The notes under the pieces were generated by a model that saw only the letters and a list, made by a program, of their open reading frames with translations, was not told the DNA's origin and did not search any database. 64,000 bases of DNA from Caryophanales bacterium. Lineage in GTDB: Bacteria; Bacillota; Bacilli; Exiguobacteriales; Exiguobacteriaceae. Location: NCBI GenBank assembly GCA_902362975.1, contig CABIYO010000005.1, positions 33,734 through 97,733 on the forward strand. The letters are read 5' to 3'. Below are positions 15,916 to 24,687 of this stretch, piece after piece; position 1 is the stretch's first letter, and each line of letters begins with the position of its first letter. The position numbers and the translations under genes were made by a program.

Positions 15916-16502
15916 TGAATTGGACACCGCAGATGGTGGTCATCACCGGGACGGTCGCATATGTGATCGTGTCGGTGTTTGTCGTTTTAGGGGCGGTCGA
16001 TCCGATGAACACATTCGTATATGAATGGTTACAGCCGCTACCAGATCGAGTGTTTGCCTACGTGACAGAGCTCGGGAGTGCACAAGTCATTGTGGGTCTC
16101 TCCATATTAGGATTGTTGTTCTGGTATTGGCGTGGGAACCGTATCGAAGCATGGCGCCTAGCACTCGTCGGAATCGGGACACTTCTGTTTACTCAAGTGC
16201 TGAAGCTCGTCTACGGAATCGACCGACCGCTCATTGATGCATCCCTCGATGCAACGACATACAGTTTTCCGAGCGGACACGCATCAGGGTCGCTTGCACT
16301 ATATGGATTGATAGCTTATGTGCTGTATCGAAAGAAACAGTCGAGAGTCGTCATCTTCATTCTCTTGTGCCTCGTCCTTGCGGTCTCGCTCAGCCGAGTC
16401 ATCTTAAACGTTCATTACTTTAGTGATGTGCTCGGCGGTTGGCTCGTTGCGTTGACGATGATTGCATTGTCTGAATGGATCATAAGGAGGAGAACGGTTT
16501 GA
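15915..16502 (+). CDS. PAP2-family membrane phosphatase
   Basis: A 195-residue integral membrane lipid phosphatase with about six helices. The three PAP2 motifs are present: KLVYGIDRP, YSFPSGHASGS and SRVILNVHYFSDVLGG. Likely substrates are undecaprenyl pyrophosphate, phosphatidate or phosphatidylglycerol phosphate; sequence alone does not separate them. The ATG overlaps the preceding stop and a following TTG start overlaps its own stop, so it is translationally coupled on both sides. Confidence 0.88.
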   Translation: MNWTPQMVVITGTVAYVIVSVFVVLGAVDPMNTFVYEWLQPLPDRVFAYVTELGSAQVIVGLSILGLLFWYWRGNRIEAWRLALVGIGTLLFTQVLKLVYGIDRPLIDASLDATTYSFPSGHASGSLALYGLIAYVLYRKKQSRVVIFILLCLVLAVSLSRVILNVHYFSDVLGGWLVALTMIALSEWIIRRRTV

Positions 16503-17035
16503 TCGTCGTGGTAGATGTGGCAAAATGGTTATTCGTTCAAAAGAAAGAAGCTGATGAGGCATCAGTTCCCACGATATTAGTGGAAAAAGATAGGGAAGGG
16601 GCGACATGGTTCACATCGATGAAAATTTTGTTCCAGTTAAAGAAATGGACGGGACGACGTCGTTTTGTTCCCCTTTTACTGTGTGATGAGCACACCTATC
16701 GTTCATATGAAGTATTTCATGTCGATGCTGTGCCGTCGCTGACTCTACTCGACGGGGGGCGGACGTTACTAGTGGACAATAAACGAGATGAGTCATTTGA
16801 TGTTGCGATACGGGAAAGCGGATTGGAAACAGAAAAATCGATTTTATTGTTCGCGCTTCAGTATATTGAACAGATGACGAATAAATCAGTCGTTTTTGCC
16901 GGAGATGAGTCGATTGATGCGACGTGGATCGTCCCGCCAGCATTGTTGGATAAGACGGATCGCTTAGCATCCGGACGTCGCCTATTTGAATGGATGCATG
17001 ATGAGGACTTACGTAAGGAGAATCAACATGACTGA
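16499..17035 (+). CDS. Unknown protein, 178 residues, in the PAP2 operon
   Basis: Starts with TTG at 16499, exactly placed after AAGGAGG (16484-16490) and overlapping the PAP2 stop. No family recognised. It opens with IVVVDVAKWLFVQKK and has mixed alpha/beta character (RRRFVPLLLCDEHTY, KSVVFAGDESIDATWIVPP) and no membrane segment. Operon position suggests a cytosolic accessory function connected with the lipid phosphatases, which is weak inference. Its end overlaps the next gene by 8 bases. Confidence 0.65.
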   Translation: MIVVVDVAKWLFVQKKEADEASVPTILVEKDREGATWFTSMKILFQLKKWTGRRRFVPLLLCDEHTYRSYEVFHVDAVPSLTLLDGGRTLLVDNKRDESFDVAIRESGLETEKSILLFALQYIEQMTNKSVVFAGDESIDATWIVPPALLDKTDRLASGRRLFEWMHDEDLRKENQHD

Positions 17036-17219
17036 TTGGGAAATGACATTTCAACAATTATTGGACGGACAAGTGGATGAAGTGAACGTACCACGCGAAG
17101 ATTTTTTATCCGTTCGAACCATTTTGATTGAGAAAGGCTGGCTCTTTCAAGTAGTAGGAGAGGCCAAGCATGGTGGCGTGACGATTTATCGTAGAAAACC
17201 GGTCACTGAGAATTCATAA
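17028..17219 (+). CDS. Unknown small protein, 63 residues, last gene of the PAP2 operon
   Basis: The ATG at 17028 follows AAGGAG with 7-base spacing and overlaps the preceding stop. The product (MTDWEMTFQQLLDGQVDEV and on) is acidic at the front, with a beta-hairpin-like end GGVTIYRRKP. It resembles small wing or helix-turn proteins but I cannot assign a family. Translational coupling to the 178-residue gene suggests a shared role. Confidence 0.65.
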   Translation: MTDWEMTFQQLLDGQVDEVNVPREDFLSVRTILIEKGWLFQVVGEAKHGGVTIYRRKPVTENS

Positions 17220-17230
17220 TTTATAATGGT

Positions 17231-17270
17231 AAGAGACGAAGGAATATAAAGATTCACTCGTCTCTTTTTT
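17231..17270 (+). terminator. Terminator of the pgpA-PAP2 operon
   Basis: AAGAGACGA/TCGTCTCTT (17231-17239 with 17258-17266) followed by a T-run. Confidence 0.88.
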
Positions 17271-17321
17271 ATGCATTCATGAAGAGACAGAAGTTTGTGG
17301 GCGAAGTTCCCAAAAGTCAGT

Positions 17322-17361
17322 CGTAACCGCTTACATTTTTGTAATGATTTCGTTTTATACT
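17322..17361 (+). promoter_or_regulatory. PTS operon promoter with catabolite-response element
   Basis: CGTAACCGCTTACA (17322-17335) matches the CcpA cre consensus TGWAANCGNTNWCA at 13 of 14 positions. A -10 TATACT follows at 17356-17361, and the cre overlaps the -35 region (TTACAT, 17331). Binding of CcpA would block the promoter, as expected for an alternative-sugar PTS. Confidence 0.65.
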
Positions 17362-17383
17362 ACAGGTGTAGGAGGCCTCTACT

Positions 17384-19408
17384 ATGCAACTGAATGAAAA
17401 AAGTAAACGAATCTTAAATGTCATCTTGCATGAAAAGCAAATGACACTAGACACATTGACGATGATGCTTCCATATTCTCGAAGGACAGTTGAATATGAA
17501 TTGGAACGTATACAAGAATGGCTCGTCGGAAACGGACTATCGAATTTGAAGATGGACGGAACAAAAATAGAATTGACCGTGACAGAGGCGCTAATCGAGC
17601 AAGTCGAGCGCGCCGAATTAGTCTGGTCAGAAGAAGAACGAGAGCTTGTCATCACGCTATTCGCGATGACCCAAGTCGAATTTCTATCCAGTTTTCATTT
17701 TCAGCACCTATTAGATGTTTCCAAGTATACGGTCCAAGAAAGCTTGAACACCGTTAAAAAGCAGGCAGCCCAATTCGGGATTGATTTTTCTTATACGAGG
17801 AAAGAAGGATATCGGTTCAACGGTCATCTCCAAACGGTCGCATTATACGTGTACCGAACAATTGAACAATTGCTTGAGAAGTCAACGTTCGCTCAAATAC
17901 TCGATTTATGTTTCGATTCTTGGCAAGTTGAGTTTATGGAACGAATCAGACAGATTGAACATTTTGAAAACTTGAATCAGTTTCAGTTTGTCGAAAGCCA
18001 TCGTGAAAAATTAGCATATTTTCTGATGATTGGGTCTAGGTTATCACCTGACGCATATGTTCAAGATGACGATTCCTGGTTGATAGAAAAAGTTGATGCA
18101 TCAATCCGAGATAATTTTGAAGATGTTCCACAGCTGTGGGAGACCTTGATGATGTTAATTCAAGGTGGTTCAAAAGTGTCGGAAGAAATGGATGAGCTGG
18201 TACAGCAAAATCTTGCATCTATCATGATTGAGGTGATTGAGCGCTTTGAAGGTTTAAGTTGTACACGTGTAATCGAACGTGAAGCGTTATGTGAAAAACT
18301 AGTCCTCCATGCGAAAGCGACACTCAATCGTGTCCATGCTGAAATTATGCCGTCAGATGAATTAGAACGATATGTGATGAAGGAGCACCGTGTACTGAAT
18401 GTAATTGTAGACCGTTCTCTCGACCCGATTCGAGACCAAATTCAGACGAAAATTCCAAGTTCAGAAGTCATGTATTTCACTCTTCATTTCGCGGCCCATC
18501 TTCATCAACAAGGGCAACATCTAGATGAAAAAATGAAAGCGATTGTCGTATGTCCAAGTGGGATTAGCGTTTCGCATATGCTCGATCACATTTTGAAAAA
18601 TCAATTTCCTGACTTTGTATTTCTGCCACCAATTTCGCAACGGGATGTCTTGGAGTTTGCACCGCTTGTCGATTTGATTTTTACGACAGTACCATTGCCG
18701 CTAGCGGTTCAACAACAAGCACACGTGACGCTTGTTCCGACACTTCCGACAAGGCTAGAACAGCTTGCCTTAAAGCGGCAAATCAAACAGCGCTTCATCG
18801 CAAATGGGACCGTCGCCCGAATGGAAGTCGCAGATATTCTTGAAGTGGTGAAGAAATATGCAACCATTCATCAAGAAGTACAATTAAGAAAAGAATTGAA
18901 ACATCTGTTACAAGATGAACCGATGAAAGATGAATGGAAAGGGGGACAACCCGTGCTAAATCAACTCGTAACAAAAAAAGAAATCCAAATTGACGACCAA
19001 GTATCGGATTGGCAGGAGTCCATTCGTCTCGCGGCCAAACCACTTGTTGATAATGGGACGATTGAATCTCGTTATGTTGAGACGATGATTGAGAACGTCA
19101 TAGAACATGGTCCGTATATCGTGCTCATGCCACAAATTGCAATCCCTCATGCGAGGCCGGAAGATGGTGTAAATCACCTTGGGATGAGTGTGCTGAAGTT
19201 AACAAAACCTGTATTCTTTCCTGGAGAAAAACCGGTTCGTGCTTTCTTTGTCCTAGCGGCAATCGATCAAACGACTCATTTAAAAGCCCTTGCACAATTG
19301 ACCGAGCTATTAGGAAATGAACAGGACGTGTCACTTCTTTTAGAAGCAGACACAGTAGACGATATTGTTGAGGTACTCAATCGCTATTCAGAGGAGGAAG
19401 AACAATGA
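17384..19408 (+). CDS. BglG/MtlR-type PTS regulator with EIIB-like and EIIA domains
   Basis: A 674-residue multidomain regulator: N-terminal helix-turn-helix (about 10-50, LPYSRRTVEYELERI), PTS regulation domains with conserved His (MYFTLHFAAHLHQQ near 365), an EIIB-Gat-like domain with a Cys (KAIVVCPSGIS, Cys390) and a C-terminal EIIA of the fructose/mannitol-ascorbate type (IAIPHARPEDG, His589). Phosphorylation at these sites tells the protein whether substrate and glucose are present. Because IIB and IIC follow and no separate IIA gene exists, its EIIA domain may also serve transport. The ATG follows TGTAGGAGG. Confidence 0.88.
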   Translation: MQLNEKSKRILNVILHEKQMTLDTLTMMLPYSRRTVEYELERIQEWLVGNGLSNLKMDGTKIELTVTEALIEQVERAELVWSEEERELVITLFAMTQVEFLSSFHFQHLLDVSKYTVQESLNTVKKQAAQFGIDFSYTRKEGYRFNGHLQTVALYVYRTIEQLLEKSTFAQILDLCFDSWQVEFMERIRQIEHFENLNQFQFVESHREKLAYFLMIGSRLSPDAYVQDDDSWLIEKVDASIRDNFEDVPQLWETLMMLIQGGSKVSEEMDELVQQNLASIMIEVIERFEGLSCTRVIEREALCEKLVLHAKATLNRVHAEIMPSDELERYVMKEHRVLNVIVDRSLDPIRDQIQTKIPSSEVMYFTLHFAAHLHQQGQHLDEKMKAIVVCPSGISVSHMLDHILKNQFPDFVFLPPISQRDVLEFAPLVDLIFTTVPLPLAVQQQAHVTLVPTLPTRLEQLALKRQIKQRFIANGTVARMEVADILEVVKKYATIHQEVQLRKELKHLLQDEPMKDEWKGGQPVLNQLVTKKEIQIDDQVSDWQESIRLAAKPLVDNGTIESRYVETMIENVIEHGPYIVLMPQIAIPHARPEDGVNHLGMSVLKLTKPVFFPGEKPVRAFFVLAAIDQTTHLKALAQLTELLGNEQDVSLLLEADTVDDIVEVLNRYSEEEEQ

Positions 19409-19671
19409 AAAAGATTTTAGTGGTATGCGGTAATGGATTAGGCTCGAGCTTTATCATGGAATTGAACGTAAAAAAAGCACTTGAACAAATGGGGAAAGAG
19501 GCGGATGTCTCTCATACAGACCTGGCGACGGCACGAACTGAATCGGCAGATATTTATCTCGGAGCTCAGGATATCATCGGAACGTTAGATGATGGTTCAA
19601 AAGAAATCGTCGCACTCGAGAACGTGATGAATATTGAAGAAATTAAATCAAAACTAGATGGAAAAGTTTAA
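19405..19671 (+). CDS. PTS ascorbate-type transporter subunit IIB
   Basis: An 88-residue EIIB of the lactose/Gat superfamily, SgaB/UlaB type. The phospho-acceptor is Cys8 in ILVVCGNGLGSSF. The start overlaps the regulator stop by 4 bases behind GAGGAGGAAG. It passes phosphate from an EIIA to the incoming sugar bound by the IIC subunit encoded next. Confidence 0.88.
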   Translation: MKKILVVCGNGLGSSFIMELNVKKALEQMGKEADVSHTDLATARTESADIYLGAQDIIGTLDDGSKEIVALENVMNIEEIKSKLDGKV

Positions 19672-19703
19672 GATAGATGAAATTTTATTAGGAGGGAACG
19701 CTC

Positions 19704-20966
19704 ATGCTTGATTTGATTATGCGAGATATATTGGGGACACCTGCCATATTGGTTGGACTGTTCGCTTTGATTGGGCTCGTTCTACAGAAGAAAGATATTG
19801 CTTCAATCGTCTCTGGTACATTGAAGACAATCATGGGGTTTGTGATTATCGGGGCGGGTGCCGGCGTCATCATTGCGGCACTCGACATATTCGGACAGAT
19901 GTTCGACGAAGCGTTCAGTATCCGAGGGGTCATTCCGAACAACGAAGCGATTGTTGCGGTTGCGCAAGATGCGTTTGGTGTCGAAACGGCAATGATCATG
20001 GTGTTCGGTATGGTTATGAATATCGTGCTCGCACGTATCACACCATTTAAATACATCTTCTTGACAGGTCACCATACGTTATTTATGGCAAGTTTACTAG
20101 CAGCAATTTTATCTGTATCAGGACTCGATGGTACGTTATTGATTATCGTCGGATCGGTATTGCTAGGACTCTGTATGGTCTTATTCCCGGCACTCCTTCA
20201 ACCTTTTGTACGTCAAATTACTGGCTCTGACGACTTTGCAGTTGGACATTTCGGATCACTCGGATACTTTGTTTCAGGGACAATCGGAAAATATGCGGGA
20301 AACAAAGAGCATTCAACCGAGCAGATTCAAGTACCGAAACAACTTGGCTTTTTACGTGATACGTCGGTAGCAGTTTCGTTGACGATGACCTTACTCTTCG
20401 TAGTCGTCGCAATCTTTGCCGGTCCTGCGTTCATTGAGACAGAATTATCAGATGGGTCGAACTATATCGTCTTCTCGATCATCCAAGCCATTACTTTTGC
20501 AGCGGGCGTGTATATCGTACTTGCGGGGGTTCGCATGTTGATTGCCGAAATCGTTCCTGCCTTTAAAGGGATTGCTGATAAGATGGTTCCGAACGCAAAA
20601 CCTGCGCTCGATTGTCCGACTGTTTTCCCGTTTGCACCAAACGCTGTCATTATTGGATTTCTTGCAAGTTTTGCCGCTGGATTATTTTCGATGTTTCTAT
20701 TACCGTTGTTTGGTTTGGCGGTCATCGTCCCGGGTCTCGTACCTCACTTCTTTACAGGAGCGACAGCGGGAGTATTCGGGAACGCTACGGGTGGACGTCG
20801 AGGAGCGATTCTTGGATCGATTGCTAACGGAATTCTGATTAGTTTCTTACCAGCTTTGTTACTTCCGCTATTAGGGAACTTAGGTTTTGAAAGTACGACG
20901 TTTGGAGACTCTGACTTTGCTATTGTGGGCATTCTAGTCAGTTGGCTCGTTTCATTGTTCTCATAA
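19704..20966 (+). CDS. PTS ascorbate-type transporter subunit IIC (UlaA/SgaT family)
   Basis: A 420-residue integral membrane permease with about eleven hydrophobic segments. UlaA-type features include the Gly-rich GFVIIGAGAGVIIAALD near 50, the TGHHTLFMA block and GNATGGRRGAILGSI near 365. Ascorbate is the best-known substrate of this family, but no ascorbate catabolic genes (lactonase, decarboxylase, epimerase) are next to it, so the true substrate is open. Preceded by AGGAGGGAA. Confidence 0.87.
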   Translation: MLDLIMRDILGTPAILVGLFALIGLVLQKKDIASIVSGTLKTIMGFVIIGAGAGVIIAALDIFGQMFDEAFSIRGVIPNNEAIVAVAQDAFGVETAMIMVFGMVMNIVLARITPFKYIFLTGHHTLFMASLLAAILSVSGLDGTLLIIVGSVLLGLCMVLFPALLQPFVRQITGSDDFAVGHFGSLGYFVSGTIGKYAGNKEHSTEQIQVPKQLGFLRDTSVAVSLTMTLLFVVVAIFAGPAFIETELSDGSNYIVFSIIQAITFAAGVYIVLAGVRMLIAEIVPAFKGIADKMVPNAKPALDCPTVFPFAPNAVIIGFLASFAAGLFSMFLLPLFGLAVIVPGLVPHFFTGATAGVFGNATGGRRGAILGSIANGILISFLPALLLPLLGNLGFESTTFGDSDFAIVGILVSWLVSLFS

Positions 20967-20969
20967 TGT

Positions 20970-21018
20970 AAAAAATGAGGTCTTTCTCCCATATGGAGAC
21001 AAGACCTCATTTTTTTTA
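20970..21018. terminator. Bidirectional terminator between the IIC gene and the 95-residue gene
   Basis: A 15-bp outer stem (20970-20984 with 21001-21015) continues into an inner TCTCC/GGAGA. A- and T-runs on both sides allow use from either strand. Confidence 0.9.
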
Positions 21019-21303
21019 CGCGTTTGAAGCGAGTTTGATTTTTTGTCGTTTCATCTTGTGTAGTAACCAAGCATAGAGGACTTCACAAGAATTGTGAGGA
21101 AGGGTCAGCTCCACCAAAGGGTGAGCGTGACCAAATATAGTGAAGCGCGAATGGTCTTCGTCGAGCAGAGAGACTTGGATATCCGTCGCATCCTGTAGTG
21201 AAATGCGCTGTTCCCCTGCGTGTGCATCTTTAAGTTTCAGCATTTTTCCATTCGTCGCAAACTTGGTGAACGATGAGACTCCTTGTATTTTCAGTTGTTC
21301 CAT
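21016..21303 (-). CDS. Unknown protein, 95 residues
   Basis: Encodes a cytosolic 95-residue protein (MEQLKIQGVSSFTKFATNGK and on) with alternating beta-strand pattern (ISLQDATDIQVSLL, SRFTIFGHAHPLVELTL) and a basic C-terminal helix. No strong ribosome binding site precedes the ATG. A later in-frame ATG at residue 21 is an alternative. No family recognised. It ends in the shared bidirectional terminator. Confidence 0.55.
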   Translation of the reverse strand: MEQLKIQGVSSFTKFATNGKMLKLKDAHAGEQRISLQDATDIQVSLLDEDHSRFTIFGHAHPLVELTLPHNSCEVLYAWLLHKMKRQKIKLASNA

Positions 21304-21310
21304 TTCGTGT

Positions 21311-21336
21311 ATCTATCCATCGTGTGATGAATAGAT
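21311..21336 (-). repeat. Inverted repeat in the leader of the 95-residue gene
   Basis: ATCTATCCATC (21311-21321) and GATGAATAGAT (21326-21336) pair with one mismatch around GTGT, 8 bases upstream of the start codon. It could mask translation or be an operator. Confidence 0.5.
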
Positions 21337-21527
21337 TTTCACCTCGCTTTCTCTATATTGCCTTCCATTCCTCCAGAAGGTTATTCCTAGTATAACGCCT
21401 CGTTCGAAAAAGAAAAGTGTTAATTTGACAAAAAATTAAGACAATTTGTTATCAATTTTTAAGAATAGCGTTCAACCCTGTCTAGCATGGGAATAAGGTT
21501 GAAACAAGCGGTCTGAAAATAACAAAA

Positions 21528-21553
21528 AAGAACCCCGTTTTCAGAGGTTCGCA
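21528..21553 (-). terminator. Terminator of the 243-residue gene
   Basis: Minus-strand GAACC-GGTTC stem followed by six T. The stretch 21,337-21,527 upstream of it holds only promoter-like A/T-rich sequence; I see no gene there. Confidence 0.7.
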
Positions 21554-21575
21554 TCTACTGGTTACATGTATGACC

Positions 21576-22307
21576 TTATAATCGCTCAATCTGCCATGTA
21601 CGACGGCGATACAACAACTGTCCTTTTAAGGCGATGGATTCTTTCTTCGCATCGAAGTCCTCTTCAAGAACGGACATGTCTTCATAGCGACCCGCTACAT
21701 AGAATGAGATGACGATTTGGCGATTGAACAAACTGCGTTTCGTATGATCGAAATCGATAATCAGACCTTGAGGTGCCAACTCGAGTAATTCATCAATGAC
21801 GGGAAGTGGAATCGGAACAAAACTAATGTTACGAATGTCACGATCAAGTTTACTTTGCAACATGTTTTGGACGAAACGATTGATTGTCGACCAATCGCGA
21901 ATATAAAGACTGCTATGTCGATCGTTTGCTTCATTGAAGAACACAATCTCATTATCGAGCGAATCCAAGAACGGCTTCTTGATTCCGCGTTCCATATGAC
22001 TTAAAAACAAGATTTCTGCAATTTCATGATCAGACAGAGTTTCGAGCGTGTTGTAGTCCGGAAAATCAATCGCTGTGAATGTTGTTTGGTTATTCAAATA
22101 CTTAGACGAGAACGAAGATAGTTCATGCGCTTCAATATAACGAAAACGCGACCTCGAGGATTGTCTCATCCCTTTGATGTCCGTTCGACAAATAATCATC
22201 GGTCTCGTCACGGAAAGCGCTTCTGTTACATCCGCCAACGTCACACCATGGAGTGTGAAGCGTTGGACGTCCCGGTCTTGCTTCAAATAAAAGAGTTGTT
22301 TTGACAT
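21576..22307 (-). CDS. Unknown protein, 243 residues
   Basis: A cytosolic protein without signal or membrane segments. It opens MSKQLFYLKQDRDVQRFTLH and shows alternating strands and helices, with the conserved-looking blocks PMIICRTDIKG, EIAEILFLSHMERGIKKPF and RRRTWQIERL at the end. I recognise no family or catalytic motif. It is transcribed alone, divergent from the acetyltransferase operon. Confidence 0.65.
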   Translation of the reverse strand: MSKQLFYLKQDRDVQRFTLHGVTLADVTEALSVTRPMIICRTDIKGMRQSSRSRFRYIEAHELSSFSSKYLNNQTTFTAIDFPDYNTLETLSDHEIAEILFLSHMERGIKKPFLDSLDNEIVFFNEANDRHSSLYIRDWSTINRFVQNMLQSKLDRDIRNISFVPIPLPVIDELLELAPQGLIIDFDHTKRSLFNRQIVISFYVAGRYEDMSVLEEDFDAKKESIALKGQLLYRRRTWQIERL

Positions 22308-22456
22308 ATGGTATCCCCTCAGTTTGACATACTACGATTATAGTAGCAAAAACACATGCTTTCCGCCATCTTGAGACGGTACCAGAGGGTTGAGGTCGAT
22401 ACATTTGGGAAAATAGAAGTATAATTGAGGAAACGAATAGGAAAGGCGTGTTCCAC

Positions 22457-23032
22457 ATGTGGGGATTAAAACAGAGTTTTCCTGAGCTCGCTACGCCCCG
22501 GTTTATCCTGCGAGAGCTAGAGCCGCGTGATGCTAGAGCACTATATACCATTCTATCCACTGAGGAAGTGATGCGATATTATGGGTCGGACCCGTTGCTT
22601 TCCGTCTATGAGGCGAAGAACGTGATTGCTTACTTTAAAGATCAATTTCAGCAAGGGAAGGCCGTTCGTTGGGCGATATGCGATCGGATGACGAACGAGT
22701 TGGTCGGAACGATTGGATTCCATAATTGGACGCCCCAATATTATCGCGCCGAAATCGGGTTTGAGGTTTCCCCTCATTATTGGAGACAAGGGGTGGCTTT
22801 CGAAGCTGCTTCAGCTGTCATCCAATACGGTTTTGAAGAATTCAAGTTTCATCGAATCTCTGCGTTGGTCGCACCAGGGAATGCAGGGTCGAATCGACTC
22901 GTTCAAAAATTGGGATTTATTGAAGAGGGACTTCTACAAGATTATGCATATAGCCATGGACGATTCATGGATTTGACTATGTATCGGCTACTCAAAACAG
23001 AATGGGAAGAAAAGGAGCACTCGATGATATGA
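22457..23032 (+). CDS. GNAT-family N-acetyltransferase, RimJ/RimL type
   Basis: A 191-residue acetyltransferase: TPRFILRELEPRDARALY at the front, GTIGFHNW, the acetyl-CoA loop EVSPHYWRQGVAFEA and NAGSNRLVQKLGFIEEGLL are typical of the RimJ/RimL branch that modifies protein N-termini. The ATG at 22457 follows GAAAGG; a GTG at 22448 is possible. TATAAT at 22420-22425 is the likely -10. The stop overlaps the next start (ATGA), so it begins a three-gene operon. Confidence 0.85.
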   Translation: MWGLKQSFPELATPRFILRELEPRDARALYTILSTEEVMRYYGSDPLLSVYEAKNVIAYFKDQFQQGKAVRWAICDRMTNELVGTIGFHNWTPQYYRAEIGFEVSPHYWRQGVAFEAASAVIQYGFEEFKFHRISALVAPGNAGSNRLVQKLGFIEEGLLQDYAYSHGRFMDLTMYRLLKTEWEEKEHSMI

Positions 23033-23748
23033 AAGCACTCGTATTGTTACATGGGTTGTGCGGTTCTCCAAAGTACTTTGAACAATTGGAACCGTTATTG
23101 AATGCCGAAGTTCACGCGCTCACATTACCTGGTCATGCCGGGACGGACGTTGGGCCTGAGACGATGGATCAATTTGCGGACTGGGTCATCGGAGAAATTC
23201 GTCTTTGGGGTCTTGATCGTCCGATCGTATGTGGGCATTCTTTCGGAGGCTATGTGACGACTAACCTCGTGCGTCGCTATGGAACAGAAATATCGGGATT
23301 TGGATTGATTCACTCTACGGCGGCCGCTGATACAGAAGCGGCGCGGGAAAAGCGAAACGGTGCCATCCATCAAGTCATCGAAGAAGGGGTCGAGCCGTTT
23401 ATTGACAGAATGATTCCAAATGTCTTCTCAAGCGATTCCGACCCGGCGCTCATACAACAAGCGATTGCAATCGGATATGAAATGACGGTCGAGGGAATCG
23501 TGAACGCGCAACAGGCAATCCGCGATCGTGAAGACGAAGTGGACACTGTCGAAACGACTGACCTCCCTGGCCTATTCATTTACGGATCAAAAGACCCGAC
23601 TATGAATGAAGAACGGGCGTTTTTAGGTGCGTCACGACATAAAAAAGCAATCGTTCCATTCAGTCATATGGGGATGATGGAATCCCCTGAAGAAGAAGCG
23701 AAAATCGTGAACGAATGGATGCAGGAGGTAGAACATGGAAAAGTATAA
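23029..23748 (+). CDS. Alpha/beta hydrolase
   Basis: A 239-residue serine hydrolase: oxyanion region LLHGLCGS, nucleophile elbow CGHSFGGY, Asp-bearing strand LFIYGSKDPTMN and a late His in VPFSHMGMMESP. No signal peptide. The substrate is unknown; the family includes esterases and carboxylesterases. The start overlaps the acetyltransferase stop and AAAGGAG lies 11 bases upstream. Confidence 0.86.
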   Translation: MKALVLLHGLCGSPKYFEQLEPLLNAEVHALTLPGHAGTDVGPETMDQFADWVIGEIRLWGLDRPIVCGHSFGGYVTTNLVRRYGTEISGFGLIHSTAAADTEAAREKRNGAIHQVIEEGVEPFIDRMIPNVFSSDSDPALIQQAIAIGYEMTVEGIVNAQQAIRDREDEVDTVETTDLPGLFIYGSKDPTMNEERAFLGASRHKKAIVPFSHMGMMESPEEEAKIVNEWMQEVEHGKV

Positions 23749-24295
23749 ATTAATCGCTATGTCAGGAAGTCTTCGCAAGAAATCTTTTAATACTGCTCTT
23801 TTGCATTCGATCATTGAACTGGCTCAAGAAGATTTCGACATTGAAGTCGTCTCTATTGAACTTCCACTGTTCAATGACGATTTGATTGATCCGGATGAAC
23901 CGAAAGTTGTGGCCGCTTTGAAGCAAGCTGTTCGGGAAGCTGATGGGTTATTGATTGTCACTCCTGAATATAACCATAGCATCCCGGGCGTTCTGAAGAA
24001 TGCAATCGACTGGCTTTCGCTCGAGCCAGGAACGCCACTTCGGGATAAACCGGTTATGATCGCCGGGGCCTCGCCGGGCATACTTGGAACTGCCAGATGC
24101 CAAATCCATCTCCGACAAGTATTTGCCACAAATCGTGCAAATGTTTTACCGGGAAACGAAATTTTCATCACGCATTGTAAAGAAAAGATTGATGATAGCG
24201 GGTTGCATGATGAGAAGTCGATTAATCAAATCAACAAAACATTATTGGAATATCGTAAATGGATTGATTTTTGGAAGCGTAACGCAAAAAATTAA
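23735..24295 (+). CDS. NADPH-dependent FMN reductase
   Basis: A 186-residue flavodoxin-fold reductase with the FMN-binding loop SGSLRKKSFN (10-19) and the TPEYNHSIPGVLKNAIDWLS signature (around 80-99). Family members reduce FMN, quinones, azo dyes or chromate. It begins 14 bases inside the preceding hydrolase gene behind GCAGGAGG, so translation is coupled. Confidence 0.9.
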   Translation: MEKYKLIAMSGSLRKKSFNTALLHSIIELAQEDFDIEVVSIELPLFNDDLIDPDEPKVVAALKQAVREADGLLIVTPEYNHSIPGVLKNAIDWLSLEPGTPLRDKPVMIAGASPGILGTARCQIHLRQVFATNRANVLPGNEIFITHCKEKIDDSGLHDEKSINQINKTLLEYRKWIDFWKRNAKN

Positions 24296-24363
24296 CTTGA
24301 AGTCGCTCATATTGTTTGATAGAAAGGAATTGTGAAAACAAACACAAGAGGAGCGACACCGAA

Positions 24364-24603
24364 ATGGAAACTTACATCGAACTGTACAATGGCGGCGAAT
24401 TGGGTGATCGGGCGGTAATGAACGATGGGATGACTTTTGGACGGATGACGATTGTTGAATTGTTCTATCAATCCAATCATATTTTTGGTTACGTGAAAGA
24501 AGATGGTCAAAAACGTTTCTTCCTTGAACCGATTTCAGAGGACGACACGTTTACTGTGGATGGGACGACGTATTCACTCCAACAGTTTATCGCGTTGTTT
24601 TAA
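24364..24603 (+). CDS. Unknown small protein, 79 residues
   Basis: The ATG at 24364 follows AAGAGGAG. The acidic 79-residue product (METYIELYNGGELGDRAVMN and on) looks like a small beta-barrel, with Gly and aromatic residues alternating. No family recognised. A strong terminator follows. Confidence 0.6.
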   Translation: METYIELYNGGELGDRAVMNDGMTFGRMTIVELFYQSNHIFGYVKEDGQKRFFLEPISEDDTFTVDGTTYSLQQFIALF

Positions 24604-24623
24604 GTAAAATAGAGGGTTAATCG

Positions 24624-24651
24624 AACGCAAGCGACTCGCTTGCGTTTTTTT
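24624..24651 (+). terminator. Terminator after the 79-residue gene
   Basis: Perfect stem AACGCAAGC/GCTTGCGTT (24624-24632 with 24638-24646) and a T-run. Confidence 0.9.
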
Positions 24652-24687
24652 GTCATTTTCGTCACGATGAATAGTGAGGTGATGAGG

